Source: Henriciella sp.
GTDB lineage: Bacteria > Pseudomonadota > Alphaproteobacteria > Caulobacterales > Hyphomonadaceae
NCBI RefSeq assembly: GCF_029937755.1
Contig: NZ_JAPYPG010000004.1
Span: 1 to 64,000, forward strand
DNA length: 64,000 nt
Direction: 5' to 3'
Positions 1 through 9,062 of this stretch are shown here, piece after piece; positions within the stretch are counted from its first letter, which is position 1, and each line of letters begins with the position of its first letter. Under the pieces are notes generated by a model. That model did no database searches. It worked only from the letters and a program-made list of their open reading frames with translations, and was not told the DNA's origin. Made by a program: the position numbers and the translations under genes.

Positions 1-58
1 CTCTTCGTGTCGAGGACTCTGCAAATTCATGGCCGGAATTTACGGGGCTGGGTCACCC

Positions 59-787
59 TCATTCGACCAGAAGTAATTCCGCCATGCCATCGAGCCGTGA
101 CTTTACATGTCGCCAGTTCGGAAGGTTCTTATCAAGCAGGTTGTAAAATCGTTTGCTGTGGTTGTGCTGCCTTAAATGACAAAGCTCGTGCAGCAGCACG
201 TAGTCAATACAGTCGCGAGGGGCTCGGATTAGTCGAGGATTTATACAGATTAGGCCTGCTGGAGAACAGCTTCCCCACTGAGTTCGCATGACGCGGAGCT
301 TTAAGCCTGGGGGACTATCGACCCATCCAAGGTTTGCCGAAATCTCACGAAGTCGCTTCTTGAAGTAGTCATCAGCTCGTAGCCGATACCATCGGGTCAA
401 CGTTTTTTTTATTTCACCAACCGTATTATTCTTAGTTGTCACTTGAAGTTGTCCGCCTTTGAGCTTGACGGCGCTCGGACAGGCGTCTTGTTGCAATGCT
501 TTGAGGACGTAGCGCCTACCAAGATAAAAGTGGGTTTCTCCCGACCTGTATTCGCGCGGCAGCGCATGTAGCCTACCCTCCCTTTGGAGCTGCAGCTGCT
601 TAGAGACCCAACGAACCCGCTTCCGCATCGCCGCAAAAATTTCTTCACCCGGCGTGTTCAAGGGCGTCTCAACTTTTACGCTTCCATAGGGGTACACATG
701 AATACGCACCTTGCCGGAGATCTTTGGATTTTCGACGACGGAAAAAGAGATGCGCTCTCCGCCATATGTGATAGTTGATCCGGTCAC
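59..787 (-). CDS. YgjP/DUF45-type zinc metallopeptidase (SprT-like)
   Basis: This 242-aa protein carries HELCH at about residues 200-204 and a further histidine near 210 (HNHSKRF), the zinc site of the YgjP/WLM (DUF45) metallopeptidase family. The segment before it, with WGSC and INPRL, is also typical of YgjP. The length fits the family. It is the last gene of a seven-gene minus-strand operon, and its ATG overlaps the hsdR stop by 4 bp. Members of this family are known to sit beside type I restriction genes, but their role there is unsettled. A protease acting on restriction subunits or on DNA-bound protein is inference only. No signal peptide is present, so it should act in the cytoplasm. 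Confidence 0.88.
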   Translation of the reverse strand: MTGSTITYGGERISFSVVENPKISGKVRIHVYPYGSVKVETPLNTPGEEIFAAMRKRVRWVSKQLQLQREGRLHALPREYRSGETHFYLGRRYVLKALQQDACPSAVKLKGGQLQVTTKNNTVGEIKKTLTRWYRLRADDYFKKRLREISANLGWVDSPPGLKLRVMRTQWGSCSPAGLICINPRLIRAPRDCIDYVLLHELCHLRQHNHSKRFYNLLDKNLPNWRHVKSRLDGMAELLLVE

Positions 788-3700
788 AGTGTACCTCTTG
801 CCAATCCTAACCGGGTCACAGCGATAACTTTTTCAAGAACGCTTTTCGCCGCTTCCAATCCGATCTGTTTAAACAGTTCTGGCAACACGCTCTTGCGGAT
901 CGCAGCTTCAATATTCTGCGGATTGAGTGAATGCTCCGCAACCGCGCTCATAACGTGGTGGTCAATCTTCAGACTTAGCTCGACCATATCTGTTGGCATG
1001 GCGCCATTTGATTGCGCCTGTTTCAAAATGCCAAAGTATGCGGAGGCGTGAGGATTGCTCGCTATCGTGCTCGGAATGTCGAGGCTGGTACGGTTTTCTA
1101 AGTCGTCTTCAACTTCCTTAAACAAAGCATATTGCTTGTAAGGGTGGTCGAAGAGAGCTTCGGCTTCACCGAGTGCTTGGCGTAGAAGTTCAGAAAAGTG
1201 GGCTTGGGCATAGGGGTCAACTGCCAGATCCTGCTCGATCGTCTTCTTCAATCGCGAGCGAATTATGTCGGTTTCGTTGCGAACCTTCTCTTCGTTCCAA
1301 TCTTCTGGATTGAAGTTTGCGCCAAGTTCATTGACCAAATATGCACCATCGGATTCTGCTATATCCTCTCCAACTACGTGCTTATCTACAAGTCGTCTGA
1401 TTTGTCCTTCATAGGCGCTGAAATCTACGGTTTCCTGAGCATCCTCTTTAGCCGTTCGGCGTATCTCGCTGAAGAACTTCAAGTCTTGTTTGTAGGTTTG
1501 CACCTGCCTTTCCGTCACTGAGGCATCGTCAAAAAATGATCGAGACCCAAGCGCTACTTTCAGACACATGCCGAAAGCAGTTAGTGCCTCATAAAAATCC
1601 TCACGTACTTTCTGTCGAACGTCGACCATTTCGCCCGATTCATCAGGCTCGAAATGAGGGATGAGCACCTGACGATACTGTTCACGATCGGCGCTGTTCT
1701 TCACGCTTGAAAAAATTCCGAGCAGCTCATCATGAAGCTTGGGCAGTCTTTTGTACTCAGTCGAAATGTCGGAATAGAGACCCTCGATGTCCTCGATTTC
1801 GAATCCACCTTGAGTGCGCTCTGCCAGATCTCTGTAGTCGGTGAGTGCCGTATCGAGTTCCTTGAGAATGCCTCGATAGTCGATGAGCAAGCCGTACCGC
1901 TTATGCTCGTGCAGGCGGTTCACACGAGCAATGGCTTGGATCAAGTTGTGCTGTTTCAGCGGTTTGTCGATATACAGGACGGAATTACGCGGTTCGTCAA
2001 ACCCTGTGAGCAACTTGTCGGAGACAATAAGAATGTCTGGGTCGCCAGGCTCCGAAAAATCCTCAAGAATTTGACGTTCGTATTCGTCTTCATCGCCTTT
2101 GACGGTGTCGTTCCACCATTGCTGGAGTTCAGGCAGTTCATACTCGTCAACGGCTTCGTGGTCCTGCCGCGTATCGGGAGGGGAGATTACTACAGCACTT
2201 GTAACCAACCCGGTTGCGTCCAGCGCTCGCTTGTATCGAATGGCCGCAAGTCGTCCGTCGGCCGCGAGCTGACCCTTGAGGTCGCGCCCCAACGATTTGA
2301 AGTTGTCCTGAAAATGGGTAGCTATGTCCCAAGCGATCAATTCGATTCGATTTAGCGAACCGTATACTTGCCCCTTCTTGCCGTATTTCTTCTTTAAATC
2401 GGCGCGCTGATCATCTGTAAGGGCGGCGGTAATGCGCTCGAACCACTTATCGATCGCTGTTTCGTTGATATCGAGAACCGGCCTCCGCTCCTCATACAAG
2501 AGTGGCGTGACCGTCCCGTCCTCGACCGCTCGCTGCATGGTGTACGCATGCACAATCGGTCCGAACTTATTTTCGGTTTTATCATCTTTCAGCAGAGGCG
2601 TGCCCGTGAACGCAATAAAGGAAGCATTCGGCAAAGCTTTGCGCATGCGCTCATGGCTTTCACCGCCCTGGCTACGATGCCCCTCATCCACAAGCACGAT
2701 CAAATCGGGACTGTCGTTGAAGCATTCGTGCGATCGAACGGCGCTTGCAAAGCGTTGGATCGTTGAGAAGAGAATTCTTTCCTGGCCCTTGCCTATGCGA
2801 TTGGCGAGCTCTCTTCCGCTGCTGGCTGTTGCCTCGTCAGCTTTGGCCTTTCGCCCGATGGCTCCGCCAGATGCAAAAGTTCGCGACAATTGCTTTTCGA
2901 GGTCGACCCGATCTGTCACGACAACTATGCGCGCGTTGCTCAAATTCCGATGCAGCAACAGCGCCTTGCACAAAAGCACCATCGTAAAGCTTTTGCCTGA
3001 GCCGGTTGTGTGCCAAATGACGCCGCCTTCCCGGCTGCCATCAGGACGAAACTTCGAGATCTGTTCAATTAGCGCCTTTATCCCGAAGACCTGCTGATAG
3101 CGCGCCGCAATTTTTCCCGCTTTTCTGTCGAAAAAAGTAAAGAAACGGACGAACTCCAGAAGCCGTTCATGCGACAGGAGGCTAACCAATAGTCGGTCCT
3201 GGTCCGTGATCGCTTGTGGCCCCGCAAAGTACGTGGTCATCTGTTCCCGTACGCCTCGGTTCCGATCTTTAAGCAGATTTTGCGTATTGGCTGGCTGCGA
3301 CCGATTTTTCAGATTGGAAAAGTGATCGTCAGTCAGCTCTTCTTCACGCCACCGTGCCCAAAATTTCTTCGCGGTTTTTGTCGTTGCGTAGCGTCCATCA
3401 GTACCACTTATCGACATTAGCAACTGACTGTATGCGAAGAGGTGCGGGATTTCTTCGTTCTTTTGATTGCGGATGGTTTGACTGATGCCCTCATCGATCA
3501 TCGACTTGTTGGGATTACCGCTATCGGGGCGTTTTGCCTCGATCACCGCAAGCGGAAGCCCGTTTACAAAGCAGACAATGTCCGGACGCCGTGTGCTTGT
3601 GCCGTCGGTCCGCAGAACTTCAAACTCTTCAGTGACGGTGAACGTATTTTTCTCGGGATTGTCCCAATCAACAATCGCGATTGTGGGTGAATGAGACTTG

Positions 3701-4032
3701 CCATTGACGAACTCAGTTACCGTCACTCCGAAGAGGAGCTTATTGTAGATCGCCTCGCTTGCCGTCTGCAGCCCCTCCTGCATTTGTGGTGCAGAGAGGT
3801 CGCGAACGATCTGGTCGATTGCATTCGTTGAAAGCGGATAGGTTTCGCCTTTGTATTCGAACGTACGCGTTCGCAACACGTCGATGAGGATTTCTTTGAG
3901 AATAACGGCGTTGTTTCCGTCGCGCATTGCAAGGCAGTCGCCAGGGGATAGGTACTCCCAGCCCATCGCGGTCAGCACTCTCAAAGCAGGAATTTGTGCG
4001 GAGTAGATTTCAGCGGTGTTTGGGCGCGTCAT
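784..4032 (-). CDS. hsdR: Type I restriction endonuclease subunit R (HsdR), system 1
   Basis: This 1082-aa subunit translocates and cleaves DNA for the type I restriction complex. The N-terminal PD-(D/E)XK nuclease is visible as D151 and EAK at 165-167 (LPLAVIEAKRPD). A superfamily 2 helicase follows, with Walker A HTTGSGKS at about 342-349, a DEGH box near 450 (VDEGHRSQGG) and FTGTPL. The long C-terminal helical part should contact the methylase. The length is normal. It starts by a 4-bp overlap with the SIR2-like gene and ends by a 4-bp overlap with the metallopeptidase gene. In a standard system hsdR is not separated from hsdS by a HAD and a SIR2 gene, which makes this arrangement unusual. 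Confidence 0.96.
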   Translation of the reverse strand: MTRPNTAEIYSAQIPALRVLTAMGWEYLSPGDCLAMRDGNNAVILKEILIDVLRTRTFEYKGETYPLSTNAIDQIVRDLSAPQMQEGLQTASEAIYNKLLFGVTVTEFVNGKSHSPTIAIVDWDNPEKNTFTVTEEFEVLRTDGTSTRRPDIVCFVNGLPLAVIEAKRPDSGNPNKSMIDEGISQTIRNQKNEEIPHLFAYSQLLMSISGTDGRYATTKTAKKFWARWREEELTDDHFSNLKNRSQPANTQNLLKDRNRGVREQMTTYFAGPQAITDQDRLLVSLLSHERLLEFVRFFTFFDRKAGKIAARYQQVFGIKALIEQISKFRPDGSREGGVIWHTTGSGKSFTMVLLCKALLLHRNLSNARIVVVTDRVDLEKQLSRTFASGGAIGRKAKADEATASSGRELANRIGKGQERILFSTIQRFASAVRSHECFNDSPDLIVLVDEGHRSQGGESHERMRKALPNASFIAFTGTPLLKDDKTENKFGPIVHAYTMQRAVEDGTVTPLLYEERRPVLDINETAIDKWFERITAALTDDQRADLKKKYGKKGQVYGSLNRIELIAWDIATHFQDNFKSLGRDLKGQLAADGRLAAIRYKRALDATGLVTSAVVISPPDTRQDHEAVDEYELPELQQWWNDTVKGDEDEYERQILEDFSEPGDPDILIVSDKLLTGFDEPRNSVLYIDKPLKQHNLIQAIARVNRLHEHKRYGLLIDYRGILKELDTALTDYRDLAERTQGGFEIEDIEGLYSDISTEYKRLPKLHDELLGIFSSVKNSADREQYRQVLIPHFEPDESGEMVDVRQKVREDFYEALTAFGMCLKVALGSRSFFDDASVTERQVQTYKQDLKFFSEIRRTAKEDAQETVDFSAYEGQIRRLVDKHVVGEDIAESDGAYLVNELGANFNPEDWNEEKVRNETDIIRSRLKKTIEQDLAVDPYAQAHFSELLRQALGEAEALFDHPYKQYALFKEVEDDLENRTSLDIPSTIASNPHASAYFGILKQAQSNGAMPTDMVELSLKIDHHVMSAVAEHSLNPQNIEAAIRKSVLPELFKQIGLEAAKSVLEKVIAVTRLGLARGTL

Positions 4033-5585
4033 GCGGGATCCGGTTCCGCCCCGTCTACCCGCTGAACTATTTCGTCTATCCAGCTCGTCTGCTGCTCGAA
4101 CTGCCGCGTATCGCGATGAACCTGAATAATATGCACGCGGTCACGCGCAGACGTCGGAAGCCGCATTTTTTCTTCGAGTTCCTTTTTAAGCTGGTTTTCA
4201 GTTTGCCTCGACTTCGGCTTGATCCAAACAAATGTGCGGCCTTCATCTTCGATCAGCTGGCGAAACAGACCGTTGATGTGATTATCGTCGACGTTGAAGT
4301 TGTAACCGATGGCCACGACAACATCGGCCTGTTTCAACTTATCGAATAGCTCCACGTATCGTCTGGACATGCTTATGGAAGTAAGTGGCTTTACGCCGCT
4401 CTGAGTGAGCATGAAGGGGACATGAATTTGGTCTGTCGGCGGCACACCGTCAGCACAGGTGATTACGGTGTTCTTGTACGGATTATAGAAATCACGGACG
4501 CCACCGTTCAGATGATACACAAGTTCATCTGGAATACGGTCACCAGCGATGCGCTGAATCAGATTGTTGTAGTTGGCCGTACCAATTCCCGAAATTTCAT
4601 GGCCCGCATCGAGTAGAGCCAGGAGATCATGATAATACCCGTCGGCTTCCGGCGCGAAGTTCGCATCGAGTTGTGACTGAATGTAACTGCGGGTGGTATT
4701 GAGAAAAATCACCATTTTGGTGAACTTCGCCCAGTCCTCTTTGGGCGAATATAGATACCGCCAATAATTATCTATCAGTGCCTGGTAGTCGAGAATCTCA
4801 GTGAATAGGAGCTCGAGGATTTCTCGCAATACCGCGAGGAAAATGTCGTGGACCGTTGCGTCATCTTCGAGTTCGCAAGCGGCGCCGGATTTCAGTAGCA
4901 GTTCTAGCGCTGTATTTCCGATCTTATCAAATTCGAGGCGGAACATGCCGCTGATGTCGTCAAAAATCGTGAGATCGTCTGGCGCTTCCGTAAAAATCTC
5001 CTGGTTCACTTTCTGAACCAGCTCCTGTCCATAAGCTCCGATCAGAAGTTGCAGGATTGAAGTCGCGTACTTTTCTATTTGAGCCGTGTCGCCCTCGCCT
5101 CTAACGAGATCGAGAACCGCCGAATAAAATTCTGACTCAAATAGTTTGAGATTGTTCGTCAGTGTTGGGTTGATCTTGATCGTCTGACTGTATGTGTGTT
5201 CGCCGAAAGTCCGGTTCGTGTGCTCCGCGAAAGCCTCGCTAACCCGCTCAACGGTAATGCCGCATTTTTCCACTGCTCGTTCGAACAAGTCGTCGAGGGC
5301 GTTCAGCCGCTCAGAGATTATGTGTCGTCTGTACTCAATAGAAGACTCAATCAGTGCGCGAAACTCAGTCTTTCCAAAGGCATGAATACGTTTTCTGAAA
5401 AAGCCTTCGGGCAACCAATTCGTCGCGTAGGGCGAAGTTCGATCAATATCGTCTTCTAAAATTGAGCGCAGAGCTTCCTTCTCTGCCGAATTGTCCTGGC
5501 GAAAGAGGTCAATTGCAAACTTGCCACCAAGGGGGAGCCCGTAAGAGACTTCAGCTCCTGCCCCGAAAAAAAATCCGAACTTCAT
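4029..5585 (-). CDS. SIR2-like domain protein embedded in the type I RM operon
   Basis: This 518-aa protein begins with a Rossmann-type glycine motif, FFGAGAEVSYGLP (residues about 6-18), the pattern opening SIR2-like proteins of bacterial defence systems. Further family signs are TANYNNLI, a degenerate HLNGG where NAD-binding sirtuins have a catalytic His-Gly, and AIGYNFNVDDNHI at about 425-437. The middle is a long helical insertion of unknown fold. SIR2-like defence proteins are known to cleave NAD+ and cause abortive infection. That this one does so is inference. It overlaps its upstream HAD gene and downstream hsdR by 4 bp each, so it should be made in step with the restriction subunits. 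No membrane segment is visible. Confidence 0.8.
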   Translation of the reverse strand: MKFGFFFGAGAEVSYGLPLGGKFAIDLFRQDNSAEKEALRSILEDDIDRTSPYATNWLPEGFFRKRIHAFGKTEFRALIESSIEYRRHIISERLNALDDLFERAVEKCGITVERVSEAFAEHTNRTFGEHTYSQTIKINPTLTNNLKLFESEFYSAVLDLVRGEGDTAQIEKYATSILQLLIGAYGQELVQKVNQEIFTEAPDDLTIFDDISGMFRLEFDKIGNTALELLLKSGAACELEDDATVHDIFLAVLREILELLFTEILDYQALIDNYWRYLYSPKEDWAKFTKMVIFLNTTRSYIQSQLDANFAPEADGYYHDLLALLDAGHEISGIGTANYNNLIQRIAGDRIPDELVYHLNGGVRDFYNPYKNTVITCADGVPPTDQIHVPFMLTQSGVKPLTSISMSRRYVELFDKLKQADVVVAIGYNFNVDDNHINGLFRQLIEDEGRTFVWIKPKSRQTENQLKKELEEKMRLPTSARDRVHIIQVHRDTRQFEQQTSWIDEIVQRVDGAEPDPA

Positions 5586-6415
5586 GGGCGATACCCCTCT
5601 TCTCTCGCAATGCGCCCGAGAACGCCTTTCAGCAAAATGTCCATGTGGTGGTTTTCGGTGTAGTCGGCTGGCGCAACGAAATTCACGCGGCCGTCCGAGA
5701 TCAGGCGATGGATCTTGTCCAAGGATCGTGCGTCACATTTCGGGTCATAGGCAGCGATCGAATGCCCCCCGTAGTGAGTCGTCATCTTCATCGCGGGAAT
5801 GTCGGTATCGCCATCGCCGATGAAGATCATGCGGGAGAAGGGAATAGGGCGTTCGGCTTCGGGCATAAACCGATTGATCGCCTCATTGTCCCAGACATTG
5901 TCGATGCCTTTGTTGATGCGAAACAGGAACTGCGTCTTCGTTGTGTAATTGATCGCGAGGCTCGGCCACTCGGCCTGCCCGACTTCATTATAGATGTATC
6001 GCGAAGCCATGATCGCCTTGAAGTCTTTGGCGATGAGACTGCCTTCGATCATTTCCTGGGTGCCCGAGGAAATGATGTAGTGCTCCAGCTCCAGACCACG
6101 CTCCCGAGAAAATTTGTTCAACCGGTTGAACCAGGAATGATCGGCGAGGCCGTCGAAGAGTTGAGATGACGCGCCGTGTTTGGCGAGCTCGTCGCGCGTA
6201 ACTTCCACGCCTTTCTCTTTGGCTTTGCGCAGCATAAGCTGCATGTAGACGAGGATTTCGTCTGCATCATACTGTTTGGTGAGGCGCTTTACTTCCTTCC
6301 AGAAATCGCCGCGCTCCATGTCGATGGCGGGCAGGAAGCTGTTTTCCTGAATATTGCCGCGCGCGAGCGTTCCGTCATAGTCGTAGATGAGCGCTGTTCG
6401 TTTCAGATCGGTCAT
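5582..6415 (-). CDS. HAD-family hydrolase (phosphoserine-phosphatase-like) in the RM operon
   Basis: The 277-aa product shows the HAD motifs in order. Motif I is YDYDGT, with D12 as probable nucleophile and D14 as acid/base. Motif II is the serine in ISSGTQ, and motif IV is GDGDTDIPAM at about 200-209. A cap-sized insertion lies between motifs I and II, so it resembles the phosphoserine phosphatase-like subgroup. The catalytic residues look intact, so it is probably an active cytoplasmic phosphatase. The substrate cannot be read from sequence. Its place between hsdS and the SIR2-like gene, with 4-bp overlaps on both sides, suggests that it works with the defence proteins, for example on a nucleotide or phosphorylated product. 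That link is inference. Confidence 0.85.
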   Translation of the reverse strand: MTDLKRTALIYDYDGTLARGNIQENSFLPAIDMERGDFWKEVKRLTKQYDADEILVYMQLMLRKAKEKGVEVTRDELAKHGASSQLFDGLADHSWFNRLNKFSRERGLELEHYIISSGTQEMIEGSLIAKDFKAIMASRYIYNEVGQAEWPSLAINYTTKTQFLFRINKGIDNVWDNEAINRFMPEAERPIPFSRMIFIGDGDTDIPAMKMTTHYGGHSIAAYDPKCDARSLDKIHRLISDGRVNFVAPADYTENHHMDILLKGVLGRIAREEGYRP

Positions 6416-7551
6416 GCCGCCATCTCCTTTGTGTTGACGCGCCGCTTTCCGGTGAGGAGTTGCTGCATCAGGGCGGCTTTTTCGGTTCTCAGGGTTTCGA
6501 GTTTTGCTCGTAGGAAATCTGTCTCGTGCGCTGCGCAGTCCAGAACCTGCGCAATCGCAGACTGCTCGCGAATGTCAGGTGTTTTGATGAGGATGCTTTG
6601 CAGTGTTGTCCGGGAAAGGCTTGGGACGCCAGACGCCTCGCTGAAGCGAGCCAGACTCATGGAGTTCAGTGCATGAAAGAGCCAGACGATGTCTGCGTGC
6701 TCGCTGGGCAAGACGAAAAAGGTTGTGTCTATTGCCCAAAATGGACCTCGTACAAATTGAGGCTTATCAATTGAGCCCTTCCGTCCAATGACGACGCTAT
6801 CTTGCTTGCAAGTGAACTGATTGGTCCGGCCAACTTCCCCGCCCGTACCAATAATCGGATAGTAGCCGCCTTCGACAGCAATCCCTTTGGGTGACGTTCC
6901 ATAGGTGATTTCGCCTAACTCCCCCAGCCGCACTTCGCGCCAATCCCCGTCAAACCCCGGCAGGCGTTTCTGGCCGGTGAGGAGTTGTTGCATGAGGGCT
7001 TTTTTCTGAGCTTCGCTGGCGGCGATGAGCTTTTCGGTTGTTTCGATTGCGTGGTCCCAGGTGCCAAGGATCTCCGCAATACGACGCTGTTCCTCGATCG
7101 GCGGAACCGGAATTTCCAGCTCCAAGAACTCCGATTGTCCAAGCGTCTTATTTCGACCAGCGCCGCCTGGCGATGCTAGGCCGAGAAGATGTTTGCCGAA
7201 GCTCGTGTTGAAAAAGTACACTAGGTAGTTGAGGTCAGCTTTTTCGGGCAGCGGTCGATACATTGGAAATCGGTGGGAGGCGATCTTTCCTACGTCGGCT
7301 TCAGTGGTGCGTCCAATCGCTTGCTCCCAAGCGAAGACGATGTTGACGATGAAACAATCTGGTTCGATCCAGAAGACTCGCTTGTTTCCAAGCGAAGTGC
7401 CAGTGACAGCTTCCTTGTCGAACAGCCCTCGACCATGAGAACGCACACCAATTTGGCGATAGAGAGTTTCCGGTTCGACAGAAACCGGGCGCGACACCTT
7501 TTCAACTAGTCTGGCAATCGCGATCCGAGGGAACTTGTAGAGTTTGATCAT
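6412..7551 (-). CDS. hsdS: Type I RM specificity subunit (HsdS), system 1
   Basis: This 379-aa subunit should choose the DNA target for the methylase and nuclease. Two target-recognition domains are visible. Each is followed by a conserved helical region ending in ALMQQLLTG (near residue 190 and again near 365), and each TRD start region has the LGEL/IPVPPI-type pattern (PIEEQRRIA). The size fits a full two-TRD HsdS, although the N-terminal TRD is compact. The two conserved regions are similar at DNA level (a shared 14-mer at 6449-6462 and 6974-6987). The start overlaps the hsdM stop and the end overlaps the HAD gene start, each by 4 bp. Confidence 0.93.
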   Translation of the reverse strand: MIKLYKFPRIAIARLVEKVSRPVSVEPETLYRQIGVRSHGRGLFDKEAVTGTSLGNKRVFWIEPDCFIVNIVFAWEQAIGRTTEADVGKIASHRFPMYRPLPEKADLNYLVYFFNTSFGKHLLGLASPGGAGRNKTLGQSEFLELEIPVPPIEEQRRIAEILGTWDHAIETTEKLIAASEAQKKALMQQLLTGQKRLPGFDGDWREVRLGELGEITYGTSPKGIAVEGGYYPIIGTGGEVGRTNQFTCKQDSVVIGRKGSIDKPQFVRGPFWAIDTTFFVLPSEHADIVWLFHALNSMSLARFSEASGVPSLSRTTLQSILIKTPDIREQSAIAQVLDCAAHETDFLRAKLETLRTEKAALMQQLLTGKRRVNTKEMAA

Positions 7552-9062
7552 GAATATCCCAGCTCCTTGAGATATCCGTCCATCCGCTTTTCGAGTTCAG
7601 CCAATTCGGCCTTGAGCGTCTCGCGTTCGGCGCGCACGGCCATCAGATCAATCTCTGGCTCGGCTTCGAAGGTGTCGACGTAGCGCGGGATATTGAGATT
7701 GTAGTCGTTCGCCGCCATCTGTTCCTTCGAGACGAGAGCCGCGTACTTTTCAACGCCGTCCAGATCTCTCGCCTCGTAGGCGGCCATGATGGCCTTGAGA
7801 TTATCTTCGCTGAGCTGGTTCTGGTTCTTGCCGGAGACGAAATCTCGGCTGGCATCGATGAAGAGCGTCGCCTCGTCGGATTTGCGCTTTCTGAGAACGA
7901 GGATCGCCGCCGGAATACCCGTGCCGTAGAAAAGCTTCTCGGGCAGGCCGATCACCGCATCGATCAGGTTCTCATCAACCAGCTTCTTGCGGATCTTGCC
8001 TTCGGCTGCGCCGCGAAAGAGGACGCCATGAGGAACGACCACGGCCATCCGCCCGGTCTTCGGTTTGAGCGTTTCGACCATATGAAGGATGAAGGCGTAG
8101 TCGCCTTTCGTGCGGGGCGGAATCCCTCGCCGGAAGCGACCAAATTTGTCATCTTCTGCCGTTCCGTGTCCCCATTTATCGAGGCTGAAGGGCGGATTGG
8201 CGACGACAATGTCGAAGTGCTTCAGCTTGTCGTCACCGTCCAGCAGTTTGGGATTACGGATTGTGTCTCCCCATTCGACTTTATGATTGTCCTCGCCGTG
8301 CAGAAACATGTTCATCTTGGCGAGCGCCCAGGTGGAGCCAATCGCCTCCTGACCGTACAGAGCATACTTCTTAGAGCCGTACCGCTTACTGATCAGCCGC
8401 CCACATTTCATGAGCAGCGAACCCGACCCGCAGGCCGGATCACATATTTCGTCGCCCTCCTTGGGATCTACCAACATCGCCATGAGCTGCGATACTTCAG
8501 GCGGCGTGTAGAACTCCCCAGCAGTCTTGCCGGCGCCGGCAGCGAATTGCTTGATCAGGAACTCGTACGCGTTGCCGATAATGTCGAGTTTGCCGATACG
8601 GCTGGGGCGGAGATTGAGCGCTGGCTTGTGGAAGTCTTCAAGCAGTTCACGCAGCAGCTCATTTTTCTGGGCTTCTTCGCCGAGCTTGTTCGAGTTGAAG
8701 CTGATGTCCTGGAATACGTCGCGCAGCTTGGAGATGTTGGCTTCTTCGATCGCGTGAAGGGCTTTGTCGATCCGCTCACCATTGCCGGGCTCATGCCGTC
8801 TTCGATGCAGCGTGTAGAAGTCCGCTCCTTCCGGAAGGGTGAAGCGCTCTGCTTTCATCATTTCGGTGATCAGCTCGGGCTCATCACCATACTGCTTCTG
8901 GTAGCTATCGTAGTGGTCCTGCCAGACATCGCTGATGTATTTGTGAAACAGCATTGTCAGGACGTAGTCTTTGTAGATCGAGGAATCGACGACGCCCCTA
9001 AAGGTATCGCAGGCGCCCCAGACGGCGGCGTTGATGTCGTCTTGTTTCACCTGATCGTTCAT
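7548..9062 (-). CDS. hsdM: Type I RM methyltransferase subunit (HsdM), system 1
   Basis: This 504-aa adenine-N6 DNA methyltransferase has the N-terminal HsdM helical domain, then SAM-binding motif I DPACGSGS at residues 208-215 and catalytic motif IV NPPF at 289-292. The length is normal. With HsdS it forms the modification enzyme that protects host sites, and with HsdR it forms the restriction complex. It starts four bases inside the end of the one-TRD HsdS-like gene and overlaps hsdS downstream by 4 bp. That makes it the second gene of the seven-gene operon. Confidence 0.96.
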   Translation of the reverse strand: MNDQVKQDDINAAVWGACDTFRGVVDSSIYKDYVLTMLFHKYISDVWQDHYDSYQKQYGDEPELITEMMKAERFTLPEGADFYTLHRRRHEPGNGERIDKALHAIEEANISKLRDVFQDISFNSNKLGEEAQKNELLRELLEDFHKPALNLRPSRIGKLDIIGNAYEFLIKQFAAGAGKTAGEFYTPPEVSQLMAMLVDPKEGDEICDPACGSGSLLMKCGRLISKRYGSKKYALYGQEAIGSTWALAKMNMFLHGEDNHKVEWGDTIRNPKLLDGDDKLKHFDIVVANPPFSLDKWGHGTAEDDKFGRFRRGIPPRTKGDYAFILHMVETLKPKTGRMAVVVPHGVLFRGAAEGKIRKKLVDENLIDAVIGLPEKLFYGTGIPAAILVLRKRKSDEATLFIDASRDFVSGKNQNQLSEDNLKAIMAAYEARDLDGVEKYAALVSKEQMAANDYNLNIPRYVDTFEAEPEIDLMAVRAERETLKAELAELEKRMDGYLKELGYS

